From contig CP081303.1 in assembly GCA_019720755.1 (NCBI GenBank), positions 1,674,001 through 1,738,000 of the forward strand: a DNA stretch of 64,000 nucleotides, in the 5' to 3' direction. Positions within the stretch are counted from its first letter, which is position 1, and the number at the start of each line of letters is the position of its first letter. The notes below the pieces were generated by a model. The model saw only the letters and a program-made list of their open reading frames with translations. It searched no databases and was not told where the DNA came from. This document shows, piece by piece, positions 19,106 to 29,028 of this stretch. Origin of the DNA: Prolixibacteraceae bacterium (GTDB lineage Bacteria; Bacteroidota; Bacteroidia; Bacteroidales; Prolixibacteraceae). The position numbers were made by a program, and so were the translations under genes.

Positions 19106-19657
19106 ATGAATAAGAAGTTAACAAGATTATTATTAATTATTATTTGTTGTTTCATATACATTTATATACAAAAATCAAGACTATATTTAGGATACAAAAA
19201 TGATCGATGTCAAGGGTGTGTTATCAAAGATAGTATTGCAGATGCTTCAACTAATGAATTAATGCCTAATATAATTATTGAAGATGTCAATGGAGATACT
19301 CTGTGTTTGAAAAAATTGATAGATAATGATAAGCTTGTTATCTTAAAACTAACTATTCCTCAATGTTCTTATTGTATAGACCATGCATTATATTATTTTA
19401 ATCTGTACTCAGAGGATAACTACGTAATATTGTTTCATTTTAATAATAAGCGAGAAGTGATAGCCTATAAGGAAGTTGAAAAATTGAGGTCTAATTATTA
19501 TTTTACTTATGAAGACTTACCATTATCTGCTGATCGGTTTGGTTATCCATATGTAATAATAACAGATTCTTCTCTCATTACGCAAGATATTTTTATACCA
19601 GATAAAAGTTTATACCAAAGGACAGATAATTATTTTCGAAAAATATCAACTTTATAA
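19106..19657 (+). CDS. Membrane-anchored thioredoxin-like protein
   Basis: A 183-residue protein with one N-terminal helix (6-21) and a periplasmic domain. Two CxxC pairs are visible: CQGC at 35-38 and CSYC at 87-90. The second lies after a Val-Ile-Leu-Lys-Leu strand, as the redox site does in TlpA/AhpC-TSA-type thioredoxin folds, and a cis-Pro-like YPYV loop occurs near residue 150. It is shorter and more divergent than typical TlpA. Located four bases after the propeller gene. It could form or reduce the Cys94-Cys101 disulfide of the small peptide, but that is inference from proximity. Confidence 0.65.
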   Translation: MNKKLTRLLLIIICCFIYIYIQKSRLYLGYKNDRCQGCVIKDSIADASTNELMPNIIIEDVNGDTLCLKKLIDNDKLVILKLTIPQCSYCIDHALYYFNLYSEDNYVILFHFNNKREVIAYKEVEKLRSNYYFTYEDLPLSADRFGYPYVIITDSSLITQDIFIPDKSLYQRTDNYFRKISTL

Positions 19658-19732
19658 GTTTAGCTTATATCTTTATAGACGAACTGCTTTGGCTATACAA
19701 TAAAGATGTATTCAAACTAACTGATAATAACT

Positions 19733-20818
19733 ATGCAAACTAACTTAGGTAACTCATTACATATTCTTTTGAGTTCTTTTCTTTTGATGTCTTTGTTTTC
19801 GTGTTCTACGAAACAAGAGGAGGATAGTGAATTGAAAAGCCAAACGGCTTTAACTGTGGATAAGGTCACGAAAGTGAAGGTAAAGAAGGCGGTAAAGAGC
19901 CGGTTTCATCATGAACTATTAAGTAATGGAATCGTACATGCTTGCGGAAAAGCTGCTGTTCCCTTTAAGGCCAAAGATCAGATTGTAGCACTTCATGTGG
20001 TGAATGGAACAAGGGTGAAGAGAGGCGATTTGATTGCTACGGTCTCGTCAGAGCAGCTTAAGATGCGCTTGGATGAAGCACAACTACAATATGATAAAGC
20101 CTGTATTACCCTTGAGGACAAGTTGCTTGGGTATGGTTTTACGACCAAGGATACTGCGACTATAGATCCTGTAATGTTTAAAATGATTAAGATCAAGAGT
20201 GGGTTTAACAGTGCAGCCATTGCTTTAAAACGAGCTAAGATAAATTATAGAGATAGAGAGGTTCGTTCTCCTTTAAATGGTGTTATATCAGATCTACAGG
20301 CCGAAGTATATAACCCTGCATCTAGCTATAAAAAGTGTTGTGATGTGGTGGATGATCATATGGTTTGGGTGGACTTCTCCATTTTAGAGGGAGAATACAA
20401 TAAGATCTCTAAAGGGGAAAAAATCAAGGTGGTGCCTTTTGCCAATAAGAGTTTAGAGCTAATAGGTACGGTTGCTGCGATTGATCCAAGAGTGGATGCA
20501 TCTGGGATGGTTCATATTAGGGCGAAAGTGAATAATTCGAAACATCAATTGATCGATGGGATGAATGTCAATGTGATCGTCCAAAGTGAAGGGGCTCGCT
20601 GTCTAGTGGTCCCCAAGAGTGCGGTATTGTATCGTCAGAATAAGAATGTACTCTTTGTTCGTAATGGAAAGAAAGCCAAATGGGTTTATGTAACTCCTGG
20701 GGAAGAGAATAGTTTGAATGTTCAGATACTAGAAGGCAAACTCGCGGAAGGGGACGAAGTGATTGTCTCTAATAACTTTGATCTAGCACACGATACTCCT
20801 ATCGAGGTAATACAGTAA
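19733..20818 (+). CDS. RND efflux periplasmic adaptor (MFP) lipoprotein
   Basis: A 361-residue membrane fusion protein joining RND pumps to an outer-membrane channel. Lipobox LMSLFSC near residues 19-25; split lipoyl domain (VVNGTRVKRGDLIATVS and EVRSPLNGVISDLQA) around a short coiled coil, then beta-barrel and membrane-proximal regions (AIDPRVDASGMVHIRAKV). It stops two bases before the first pump gene, giving an adaptor-pump-pump-channel operon. Codon use here is less A+T rich than in the peptide cassette, so the efflux operon may be older core DNA that the cassette sits beside. Confidence 0.92.
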   Translation: MQTNLGNSLHILLSSFLLMSLFSCSTKQEEDSELKSQTALTVDKVTKVKVKKAVKSRFHHELLSNGIVHACGKAAVPFKAKDQIVALHVVNGTRVKRGDLIATVSSEQLKMRLDEAQLQYDKACITLEDKLLGYGFTTKDTATIDPVMFKMIKIKSGFNSAAIALKRAKINYRDREVRSPLNGVISDLQAEVYNPASSYKKCCDVVDDHMVWVDFSILEGEYNKISKGEKIKVVPFANKSLELIGTVAAIDPRVDASGMVHIRAKVNNSKHQLIDGMNVNVIVQSEGARCLVVPKSAVLYRQNKNVLFVRNGKKAKWVYVTPGEENSLNVQILEGKLAEGDEVIVSNNFDLAHDTPIEVIQ

Positions 20819-20820
20819 GC

Positions 20821-23800
20821 ATGGCAAACGTTAAAAATTCATTTAGAATTAATGTCATCTTTATTGTTCTTGCTATTGTTGGTTTGGCTTTGGCTTCGCA
20901 GCTAACCGTGCAATTAAAACCATCACGAGACAGCAATCGTGCTAGCGTATCTTTTCAATGGAGAGGGGTGTCTGCAGAGGTGATTGAGCGAGAGGTGACC
21001 ACTGCCATCGAGGGAGTATTATCGACGATGGATGGCTTAAAAGATATCAGCTCAGAGTCGGAAAAAGGAAGGGGAACCATACGTCTTGTATTTAAGAAAG
21101 AGGTGAATATGGATGTAGTTCGTTTTGAACTATCTTCGATACTCCGCACCCTTTATCCGAAACTGCCTGATGGAGTCTCTCGTCCAAGGGTCGGAGGCTA
21201 TCACAATAGAAATGAGGATCGTCCTTTATTGATGACCTATACCGTCAATGGGGCCAAAAGTAAAGATGCATTGGGCAAGTATGCCAAAGATTATTTGGTA
21301 TCTGTCATTGGTGAGATTGATGAAGTGGAAGCTGTAGAGGTCAATGGAACAACGCCTTTAGAGTGGTGTGTGGAATATGATACAGATCGTCTTCGTCAAT
21401 TTGGGCTAACTACCGTTGATGTTTCGAATGCACTATATGTTCATTTTAATAAAGAAGAACTAGGGCTATTTAAGTGGCTTGATCAAAAAGCGTCTTCCTG
21501 GCATGCATTTAGCTATTGTGGGGGTGCGTATCAGCAGGAAGGTACAATTAACTGGGATCAGATTGTGGTCGGGATGCATGGAGATCATATGGTTCGACTA
21601 GGAGAGGTAGCGAAAGTAAAGGTTCGTCATACACCGCCTTATGGCTACTTCCGTTTGAATGGACTAAACACGATATACCTCAATATTTACAGCAGTGAAG
21701 GAGCCAATCAGATACAATTGGGGGCAGAGGTGCTAAAAACTGTAGAGAAGATACAAAAGAGTTTACCGGAGAGTGTGTCTTTAGATTTAAGTTACGACGC
21801 CTCTAAATCGTTAAGAGAAGAGCGTGATAAGATTCTTTTTCGTTCGGGGCTCGCCCTACTTATTTTGCTTCTCTTTGTTTGGATTATTAGTCGGGATTGG
21901 CGTTATCTATTGGTAATAACCGTCTCGTTAATAGTTAATTTAGCGATTGCGGTGATCGGTTATCTGTTTTTTGATGTACAGATACACTTATACTCTTTAG
22001 CTGGCATCACGGTCTCTTTAGGTATTATTATTGATAATACGATTGTGATGGCTGACTACTGCAAACGACAATCCAAAGAGAATATCTTCTGGGCGATATT
22101 TGCTGCGACTTTAACCACCATAGGCTCTTTGTCGGTAATCTTTTTCTTAAAAGAGAACCAACGATTGAATTTGGTCGACTTCTCGTGGGTGATCATCATT
22201 AACCTTGCCGTATCCCTTTTGATTGCCTATTTCTTTATTCCTGCATTGATGGATAAAGTACCGATGAAAAAGCGTGATACGGTGAAAGCATATCGAGCAC
22301 TACGAAGGGTGGTTAAGGTATCGCATCTATATGAACGTTTTATCTTGTGGGGCTGCCGTTACAGAAAGAGTGTGATAACGTTTTGGATCTTGCTTTTTGG
22401 AATTCCATTTTTCTTAATCCCTTCTCATATTGGGAAACCAGAAAGCAGATGGGGGCAAGATAAGGTCCAACGGTCGTGGTTCGAAAATAGTTATAATAAT
22501 AGTATTGGGAGCAACTTCTTTCAGCAAGATCTATTGCCATGGTGTCATCGTATTGCAGGAGGGGTGTTATATCGCTTTTCTCAATACTTTGAGACCCATG
22601 CGAGAGGGGAAGATCCTAAGGTTGTATTGCGAATGTATGCTAGTATGCCGGATGGTGCCACTCTTGATCAGATGAATAATGCTTTTCTTAAGATTGAAAG
22701 ACGACTGAAGAAGTATCACGAGATTGATCGATTTATCAGCCATGTGTATAGTGCCAACCTTGGATCTTTAGAGGTACAGTTCAAGGAAGAAGAGGAACAG
22801 GGTGCTTTCCCCATGTCTTTGAAAAATGAATTGATTCAAATAGCCACAGAAACAGGAAGTTTGGATGTCCGTATTTTTGGAGTAGATCCTCAAGGATTCA
22901 GCAATCATATCTCGGAAAGAAATTTAAACCAATCAATCTCCCTTGTGGGAACGAGCTACCCTGTGTTGTTGAAGATTGGGAACAATATCAAAAAAGAACT
23001 GCATAAAAGTATTCGTGTGAAAGAGGTGGTGGTCCATGCAAATAAACAGAGAATTAGGGATAAGAAATTTGAGTATGTGGTGGATGTCGACCTAAAGAAA
23101 CTCGCCATGTATAACCTGCATCTCGGAGACCTATTTTATCTATTAAGTCAACATCACTGGGGAGTGCAATATTTACCTCCTGTAGGCAAAGGGGCTGATT
23201 ATCGATCGATGGTTTTAAGACCAAGTTTAAAAGATGCGGTTCCGATATGGGATATTCAGCATATGCTACTAAAGCATAGCTCGACCAAAGGAGTACGACT
23301 AAAAGAGGTGGCCAACATCCGTAAGCAGTTTACTTCAGGTAGTATAGAGAAAAAGAACCAAGAGTATATTATGCGTATAGACTATGAGTTTATTGGCGAT
23401 CATAGTTTCAGTAAGATGTACAGAGAAGACGTTATAGAGAAGATCAGTGAACAGCTTCCTACAGGCTATAGGGTTGAGGAGAGTGTCAATAGAAGATGGA
23501 GATGGAATGCCAAAGATAAAAAGCAGTATGGCTTACTGTTTCTGGTGGCTGTAATTATCTATTTTATCTGTGCTATTCTTCTTGAATCGTTACTTCAACC
23601 TCTGGTGATTATCATTATGATCCCCCTTTCGTTTATTGGGATCTTTTCGATTTTTACCATTACTGAGTTTCCATTTAATCAAGGAGGCTATGCTTCGATG
23701 ATACTTTTGTCTGGAATCACGGTCAACACGGCCCTTTATATAGTATATGATTACAACCATATGAGATTTTCTACTGGGCGTAAAGCATTGGCTTGTTATC

Positions 23801-24009
23801 TACATGCCTTTCATAAAAAAGTGATTCCCATCCTTTTGACTGTTGTATCTACGGTGTTGGGCTTGTTGCCTTTCTTGATAGATAGTCAAGATAAGGGCTT
23901 CTGGTTTGCATTGGCACTTGGAGCCATGGGTGGTTTGTTGTTTAGTTTGATAGCAGTGTTTGTCAGCCTACCCATATTTATGAACGTAGGTAAAAATAAG
24001 AAAGCGTAA
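20821..24009 (+). CDS. RND efflux pump, first subunit
   Basis: A 1,062-residue AcrB/MdtB-like inner-membrane transporter: an N-terminal helix, large periplasmic loops (about 40-330 and 560-870) and two groups of helices. The helix-4 proton-relay block reads GIIIDNTIVMADY, where Asp-Asp of AcrB is Asp-Asn. The helix-10 block (SGITVNTALYIVYD) lacks the Lys seen in AcrB, a pattern shared by many non-AcrB RND proteins. It is followed 12 bases later by a second, different pump gene, as in MdtB/MdtC-type hetero-pumps. The substrate cannot be predicted from sequence. Confidence 0.93.
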   Translation: MANVKNSFRINVIFIVLAIVGLALASQLTVQLKPSRDSNRASVSFQWRGVSAEVIEREVTTAIEGVLSTMDGLKDISSESEKGRGTIRLVFKKEVNMDVVRFELSSILRTLYPKLPDGVSRPRVGGYHNRNEDRPLLMTYTVNGAKSKDALGKYAKDYLVSVIGEIDEVEAVEVNGTTPLEWCVEYDTDRLRQFGLTTVDVSNALYVHFNKEELGLFKWLDQKASSWHAFSYCGGAYQQEGTINWDQIVVGMHGDHMVRLGEVAKVKVRHTPPYGYFRLNGLNTIYLNIYSSEGANQIQLGAEVLKTVEKIQKSLPESVSLDLSYDASKSLREERDKILFRSGLALLILLLFVWIISRDWRYLLVITVSLIVNLAIAVIGYLFFDVQIHLYSLAGITVSLGIIIDNTIVMADYCKRQSKENIFWAIFAATLTTIGSLSVIFFLKENQRLNLVDFSWVIIINLAVSLLIAYFFIPALMDKVPMKKRDTVKAYRALRRVVKVSHLYERFILWGCRYRKSVITFWILLFGIPFFLIPSHIGKPESRWGQDKVQRSWFENSYNNSIGSNFFQQDLLPWCHRIAGGVLYRFSQYFETHARGEDPKVVLRMYASMPDGATLDQMNNAFLKIERRLKKYHEIDRFISHVYSANLGSLEVQFKEEEEQGAFPMSLKNELIQIATETGSLDVRIFGVDPQGFSNHISERNLNQSISLVGTSYPVLLKIGNNIKKELHKSIRVKEVVVHANKQRIRDKKFEYVVDVDLKKLAMYNLHLGDLFYLLSQHHWGVQYLPPVGKGADYRSMVLRPSLKDAVPIWDIQHMLLKHSSTKGVRLKEVANIRKQFTSGSIEKKNQEYIMRIDYEFIGDHSFSKMYREDVIEKISEQLPTGYRVEESVNRRWRWNAKDKKQYGLLFLVAVIIYFICAILLESLLQPLVIIIMIPLSFIGIFSIFTITEFPFNQGGYASMILLSGITVNTALYIVYDYNHMRFSTGRKALACYLHAFHKKVIPILLTVVSTVLGLLPFLIDSQDKGFWFALALGAMGGLLFSLIAVFVSLPIFMNVGKNKKA

Positions 24010-24021
24010 AAACGAGATATT

Positions 24022-27000
24022 ATGGTGAATTTTTTAATACGTAGACCCATCGCAGTAATTATGTCGTTTATTGCGATTCTTATGTTGGGATTGGTAACTT
24101 CACAGAAGCTACCTATCTCTCTTATCCCCGATGTCGATATACCTGTTATTACCATACAGTTGAATGGTAAAAATAAAACGGCTTTAGAGTTAGAGAATGA
24201 GGTGGTAACTAGATTTAGGAGTAAATTGAATCAATTACCCTATTTAGAAAGTCTTCGTAGCGAAACAAGAGATGGGTTGGCATCGATTGTTTTACGCTTT
24301 TCGTATGGTAGGGATCTGAATTATGCTTTTATCGATGTGAATGAGAAGGTGGATATGGTGATGCGTAATATGCCTAAGGATTTTGAGCGTCCTGCCATTA
24401 TGAAAGCCTCTTCTACCGATATCCCTGCTTTCTATTTGAATGCTTCGTTAAAGAAAAAGGGGGTCGATGAAACCGATATTCTGGATCTAAGCGAGACGGT
24501 GTCTAATGTGATAAGAAAGAAAATAGAACAACTACCAGAAGTGGCGATGGTAGATATGACGGGCCGAATGTTTCCAGAGATATCGATTACTCCTGATGTC
24601 GAAAAGATGAAATCATTGGGATTAAGAACAGAGCAGCTGACACGGGTCATCAGTGAACATAATAGAGGGTTTGGTTCGATACAAGTGAAAGATGGTCAAT
24701 ATCAATATAATATTCATTTTTCTAATGGTTTACATCAAATAGAGGATGTGAAGGATATCTATCTAAATGTGAATAAACATCTTCTACAGCTCAAAGATAT
24801 TGCCAAAGTAGAGATGCGTGCTCGAAGTCGTAGTGGACTGTTTATGACCAATGGAGAAGAGGGGGTGTCGATGGCTATAGTCAAACAGGCCGATGCTAGA
24901 ATGGAGGATATGTCCAGAAAAGTAGATGGTCTTTTAAGAAGAATAGCCAAAGAGTATCCCTTTATAGAGATCACCAAAGTAAGAGATCAAACAGGAATTC
25001 TTAAATATGCCATGAGTAATCTATTTCAGAGCTTATGGTGGGGCGCACTGTTGGCCTTTATGGTGATGTTCTTATTCTTAAAAGATGGTCGATCACCTTG
25101 GCTTATTGGCGTTAGTGTTCCTATTTCATTGGTTATCTCCTTGTTGTTGTTCTATCTTTTGGGGATCTCGATTAATATTATCTCTTTGTCCGGGCTTATC
25201 TTAGGAGTGGGAATGATGATCGATAACTCCATTATTGTGATTGATAATATCACCCAAAGAATGTCTATGGGAGACGATCTTATGGAGGCATGTGGTAATG
25301 GTACCCATGAGGTCATTCGTCCTCTTATATCGTCTGTATTAACGACCTGTGCTGTTTTTCTACCATTAATCTATCTGAGTGGAATCTCTGGTGCTCTATT
25401 TTACGATCAAGCGATGGCGGTCACTATAGGATTAAGTTCTTCTTTGGTGGTATCGATTATCTTGATCCCAACACTCTATCGATTGATATGGATGAGAGGG
25501 CGCAAGAAGCAGCAAGAGAAGAAGAATCGTTTTGCGATATTCTCTTCATCGGATGCTTATGAGAAAGGGTGGCATTGGGTCTTTGACCATAGCAAAGGAA
25601 TGTTTGTTGCCTTTCTTTTGCTTATTGGGCTCTCTGCTTTATTCGCTTATATCCTGCCGAAAGAACGCTTCCCTGTTTTAGATGAGAATGAACTATTGGT
25701 TCGTGTGGATTGGAATGAAAGGATAAATATTGACGAGAACAGACGCAGGGTAGAGGATTTACTTCAAAAAGTGGCACCCTATCTTGAGCATACCGATAGC
25801 TATATCGGAACGCAGCAATACCTACATCATAATGATTTGGAGTTGGCCGAGAATGAGTGTATTATCTATTTTAAATTGCGACAAGAGAAGCATAAAAGCA
25901 CATTTGAACAAGAGATAAATCGATTTATCCCTCTTCAATATCCTAGTGCAAGCTACAGTGTATCGATCCCTCCATCTGGTTTTACCCAAATGTTTGAAGG
26001 GAAAGAAGCTCCTTTTATCATGAATTTAGAGGAGAAAAGACAGATGGATAAAGTCAATGTGGATAGTCTGAATCGATTTGTTGCTCATTTGAATCGACAA
26101 TTCTCATTTGGATTGATCCCTCCTTTTGCGAGTGAAACCTATGTGGAGATATGTGTTATCCCAGAGCGTTTGGTATTATATCGTGTGGGGCAAATGGCGT
26201 TATTTAATAAATTGAAGACCGTGCTAAAAAGCTTTAAGATAGAAGATCTTCGTAGTAGTTCTGTATATATTCCTATTGTTATCAGTGGGAAAATGCACTC
26301 GATGGAACAGGTGCTTCGAAAGCTTAAGATAAGGAACCAAAAGAATATTGAAATTCCTGTCTCTTCGTTGGTCACCTTACGACAGAAGACCAATTTTAAA
26401 ACCTATTATGGAAATCGGAGTGGGAGAATATTTCCCGTTGCATTTCAATCTACGGGTGATTACGATGAGGTTGCTTTAGCGCAGGTTCTGAAGAAAGAGG
26501 TTCGAGATAAGCAGTCGATGAATTGCTCTTTTGGAGGAAGTATAATGAAAGCCAAAGCGGTGATAAAAGAGTTGTTGATGGTGCTGTTGATTGCTTTATG
26601 TCTTCTTTACTTTATTCTTGCAGCACAGTTTGAGAGTCTTACACAGCCTTTTATTGTTCTATTGGAAGTTCCAATGGATATCGCAGGAGCCTTGTTCTTA
26701 TTATGGCTTGGAGGAGAGAACTTAAATCTCATGGCAATGATCGGAATCATTGTGATGTGTGGTATTATTATCAACGACTCGATATTAAAGATCGATACAA
26801 TCAACCAATTAAGAAAACAAGGACGAGGATTAAAAGAGGCTATTGAAGAAGGAGGCCATAGACGATTAAAGCCAATTTTGATGACCAGTATTACGACCAT
26901 ATTGGCGCTTTTCCCATTTCTTATAGGAGACGATATGGGAAGTATTCTACAACGTCCTTTGGCATTAGTTATTATAGGAGGGATGTTGTTAGGGACTTTT

Positions 27001-27060
27001 GTAAGTCTCTATTTTGTGCCGTTGTGCTATTACTACCTAAACCGTAAATCTAACGACTAA
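24022..27060 (+). CDS. RND efflux pump, second subunit
   Basis: A 1,012-residue RND transporter, clearly distinct from the preceding one. It begins MVNFLIRRPIAVIMSFIAIL, typical of the family. Helix 4 carries GMMIDNSIIVIDN and helix 10 GIIINDSILKIDT, then a Pro-Ile-Leu-Met-Thr turn. Two pumps with one adaptor suggest a heterotrimer. The operon continues 11 bases later with the outer-membrane channel. Confidence 0.93.
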   Translation: MVNFLIRRPIAVIMSFIAILMLGLVTSQKLPISLIPDVDIPVITIQLNGKNKTALELENEVVTRFRSKLNQLPYLESLRSETRDGLASIVLRFSYGRDLNYAFIDVNEKVDMVMRNMPKDFERPAIMKASSTDIPAFYLNASLKKKGVDETDILDLSETVSNVIRKKIEQLPEVAMVDMTGRMFPEISITPDVEKMKSLGLRTEQLTRVISEHNRGFGSIQVKDGQYQYNIHFSNGLHQIEDVKDIYLNVNKHLLQLKDIAKVEMRARSRSGLFMTNGEEGVSMAIVKQADARMEDMSRKVDGLLRRIAKEYPFIEITKVRDQTGILKYAMSNLFQSLWWGALLAFMVMFLFLKDGRSPWLIGVSVPISLVISLLLFYLLGISINIISLSGLILGVGMMIDNSIIVIDNITQRMSMGDDLMEACGNGTHEVIRPLISSVLTTCAVFLPLIYLSGISGALFYDQAMAVTIGLSSSLVVSIILIPTLYRLIWMRGRKKQQEKKNRFAIFSSSDAYEKGWHWVFDHSKGMFVAFLLLIGLSALFAYILPKERFPVLDENELLVRVDWNERINIDENRRRVEDLLQKVAPYLEHTDSYIGTQQYLHHNDLELAENECIIYFKLRQEKHKSTFEQEINRFIPLQYPSASYSVSIPPSGFTQMFEGKEAPFIMNLEEKRQMDKVNVDSLNRFVAHLNRQFSFGLIPPFASETYVEICVIPERLVLYRVGQMALFNKLKTVLKSFKIEDLRSSSVYIPIVISGKMHSMEQVLRKLKIRNQKNIEIPVSSLVTLRQKTNFKTYYGNRSGRIFPVAFQSTGDYDEVALAQVLKKEVRDKQSMNCSFGGSIMKAKAVIKELLMVLLIALCLLYFILAAQFESLTQPFIVLLEVPMDIAGALFLLWLGGENLNLMAMIGIIVMCGIIINDSILKIDTINQLRKQGRGLKEAIEEGGHRRLKPILMTSITTILALFPFLIGDDMGSILQRPLALVIIGGMLLGTFVSLYFVPLCYYYLNRKSND

Positions 27061-27071
27061 TTTTATCATTC

Positions 27072-28598
27072 ATGAAAAATATAAAAGGCATTTGTATTCT
27101 GGGATTGATGTTCTCTTCCTTTTTTGTTTTTGCTCAACAAGAACCATTTATCTTGACATTAGATGGAGCATGTCGATTGGCAAAAAGTAATTCATTATCT
27201 GTTTTTATCAACAAAAACAGCTTCCTATCTAGCTATTGGGAATACCGTACCTATAAAGCAGATTTTTTGCCTGAACTCACTTTGAAATCGAACCTAGTAT
27301 CTTATAATAACTCCAATCGGTTGCGTTACAATTCGGTGACCAAGACCGATAGTTATGTACATACCAAGGATCTTAATTCTGATGTGTCCTTAAGTTTACG
27401 ACAGAATGTTGGGCTTACTGGAGGGTCTATTTTCCTAGAAAGTTCTTTGGATAGAAACCAGAACCTAGGGGATCAAGAGTTCATTCAATATGCTTCCCGT
27501 CCTTATCGTATCGGTTATTCACAAAAGCTATTTGGATATAATCGATTGAAATGGAATCGTCTGTTAGAACCAAAGAAATATGAGAAAGCCAAAAGAGAAT
27601 ATCTAAGTAATCTAGAGGGAGTATATATCACTACTTGTAACTATTTCTTTAATTATGCTTTGGCACAAAAGAATCTTGAGAATGCAAAATATAATTACGA
27701 TCAAACCAATGTGATGGTACAGATTGCCCATAAACGATTTAACATTGGTACGATTGAAAAAGATGAGCTGTTGCAACTAGAGCTACAGTTGAATAACCAA
27801 TCTATTGCCTTGCAAGAGTGGGAAGTGAGGGTGCAAAAGAGTAGGGTGCAGCTACTATCCTTTCTAAGGTTGTCGCAGGATAAGGAGATTAAGGTGTTAC
27901 TACCAAGCGTCGATTCCATACGTATTGAAGAGAGTCTGGCTTTAGATCATGCTAGAAAATCGAATGTTTTGATGATCCAAAATGAGTTGACCCTATTGAA
28001 TGATCAATCTCATGTGGCTAGGGTCAAATCGGAACAACGCTTTCAGGCAAACCTTAATCTATCGTATGGAATTAATAAAGCCGATGGAAGTTATGATTAT
28101 AAAAATAATGTTCCGGTAAATGGTTCGGTGCCGAACGTATATCAGCCAAAGTTTGATGACTATCAGAGTTTTGCTGTTACCCTGAGTGTACCACTTGTGG
28201 ATTGGGGAAAACGAAAAGGTCGGGTTGAAATGGCTAAGTCAAGACAAGAAGTCAATCGAATCAAAGTAGAGCAATCACAGATCGATTTTGAACAAAATGT
28301 TTTGACCACAGTGATGGAGTTCAATTTGCAATATGCGAAGGTAAAGGCATCGCAACGATCACAACAAATTGCGGAGGATGGCTATGAAGTAACTAGTCAA
28401 AGGTTTCGTAACGGAAATATAGAGGTATTGCAACTCAATAATGCGCAAAGAGATCGTTCCAATGCGCTGATTAAAGTCATCCAATCGAAACAAAATTATT
28501 GGAAAAGTTATTTTACGGTCAGAAAATTTACGCTGTATGACTTTAAATCAGAGGTTGCATTAACGGAAGATTTTGAAGCTTTGATCCAGAACCTGTAG
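27072..28598 (+). CDS. TolC-like outer-membrane channel
   Basis: A 508-residue outer-membrane efflux protein with a signal peptide (1-21, cleavage after VFA) and two repeats of the OEP domain with long amphipathic helices. It closes the operon, so the locus encodes a complete tripartite exporter. Such pumps usually expel drugs, bile-like compounds or fatty acids; export of the neighbouring peptide is possible but not supported directly, since RND systems rarely move peptides of this size. Confidence 0.92.
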   Translation: MKNIKGICILGLMFSSFFVFAQQEPFILTLDGACRLAKSNSLSVFINKNSFLSSYWEYRTYKADFLPELTLKSNLVSYNNSNRLRYNSVTKTDSYVHTKDLNSDVSLSLRQNVGLTGGSIFLESSLDRNQNLGDQEFIQYASRPYRIGYSQKLFGYNRLKWNRLLEPKKYEKAKREYLSNLEGVYITTCNYFFNYALAQKNLENAKYNYDQTNVMVQIAHKRFNIGTIEKDELLQLELQLNNQSIALQEWEVRVQKSRVQLLSFLRLSQDKEIKVLLPSVDSIRIEESLALDHARKSNVLMIQNELTLLNDQSHVARVKSEQRFQANLNLSYGINKADGSYDYKNNVPVNGSVPNVYQPKFDDYQSFAVTLSVPLVDWGKRKGRVEMAKSRQEVNRIKVEQSQIDFEQNVLTTVMEFNLQYAKVKASQRSQQIAEDGYEVTSQRFRNGNIEVLQLNNAQRDRSNALIKVIQSKQNYWKSYFTVRKFTLYDFKSEVALTEDFEALIQNL

Positions 28599-28763
28599 AA
28601 GGGTCGATGCGCACGGGATGGGACACAGATGAAACAGGTTTTAATAGCACAGCGAAGAGGTGAAGGAGTTTTAGCCACAGATTCAACGGATCAGACGGAT
28701 TTCCACAGATCTTGTTGTGTCGCATAGAAAAAGTGGATATGCAACTTTTTACCGGACAAAAAG
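28599..28763. other. Spacer with dispersed-repeat-like sequence
   Basis: It contains CCACAGATT...ACGGAT...CCACAGAT-type words (about 28676-28710), which resemble the short dispersed repeats of many Bacteroidota genomes, then the outer end of the IS3 fragment. No terminator hairpin for the efflux operon was recognised. Confidence 0.35.
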
Positions 28764-29028
28764 TTAAGCCGCACATTGATTATATAATTCCATAAATTCC
28801 AATGGCGATCTGTATCCCAATTTTGAGTGTATTCTTTTCCTGTTATACCAAACTTCAATAAAATGAAATATCTCTGTCTTTGCCTGAAATCTAGAGTAAT
28901 AGTGTCTATGATCAATCATTTCAGATTTGATTATCTTAAAGAAATTTTCAGCTACTGCATTATCCCAGCAGTTTCCTTTTCTACTCATACTTTGAATTAC
29001 ATTCGCCTTTCTAAACTCTTTTTTTTTA
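28764..29028 (-). pseudogene. IS3-family transposase OrfB, C-terminal fragment
   Basis: About 88 residues of the IS3-group integrase, with the diagnostic SMSRKGNCWDNAVAENFF and FIEVWYNRKRIHSKLGYRSP. The catalytic Glu region is present but everything upstream is missing because the ISL3 element begins at 29029. The nominal Met-Asp-Glu-Pro start belongs to the ISL3 end, not to the transposase. Confidence 0.88.
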
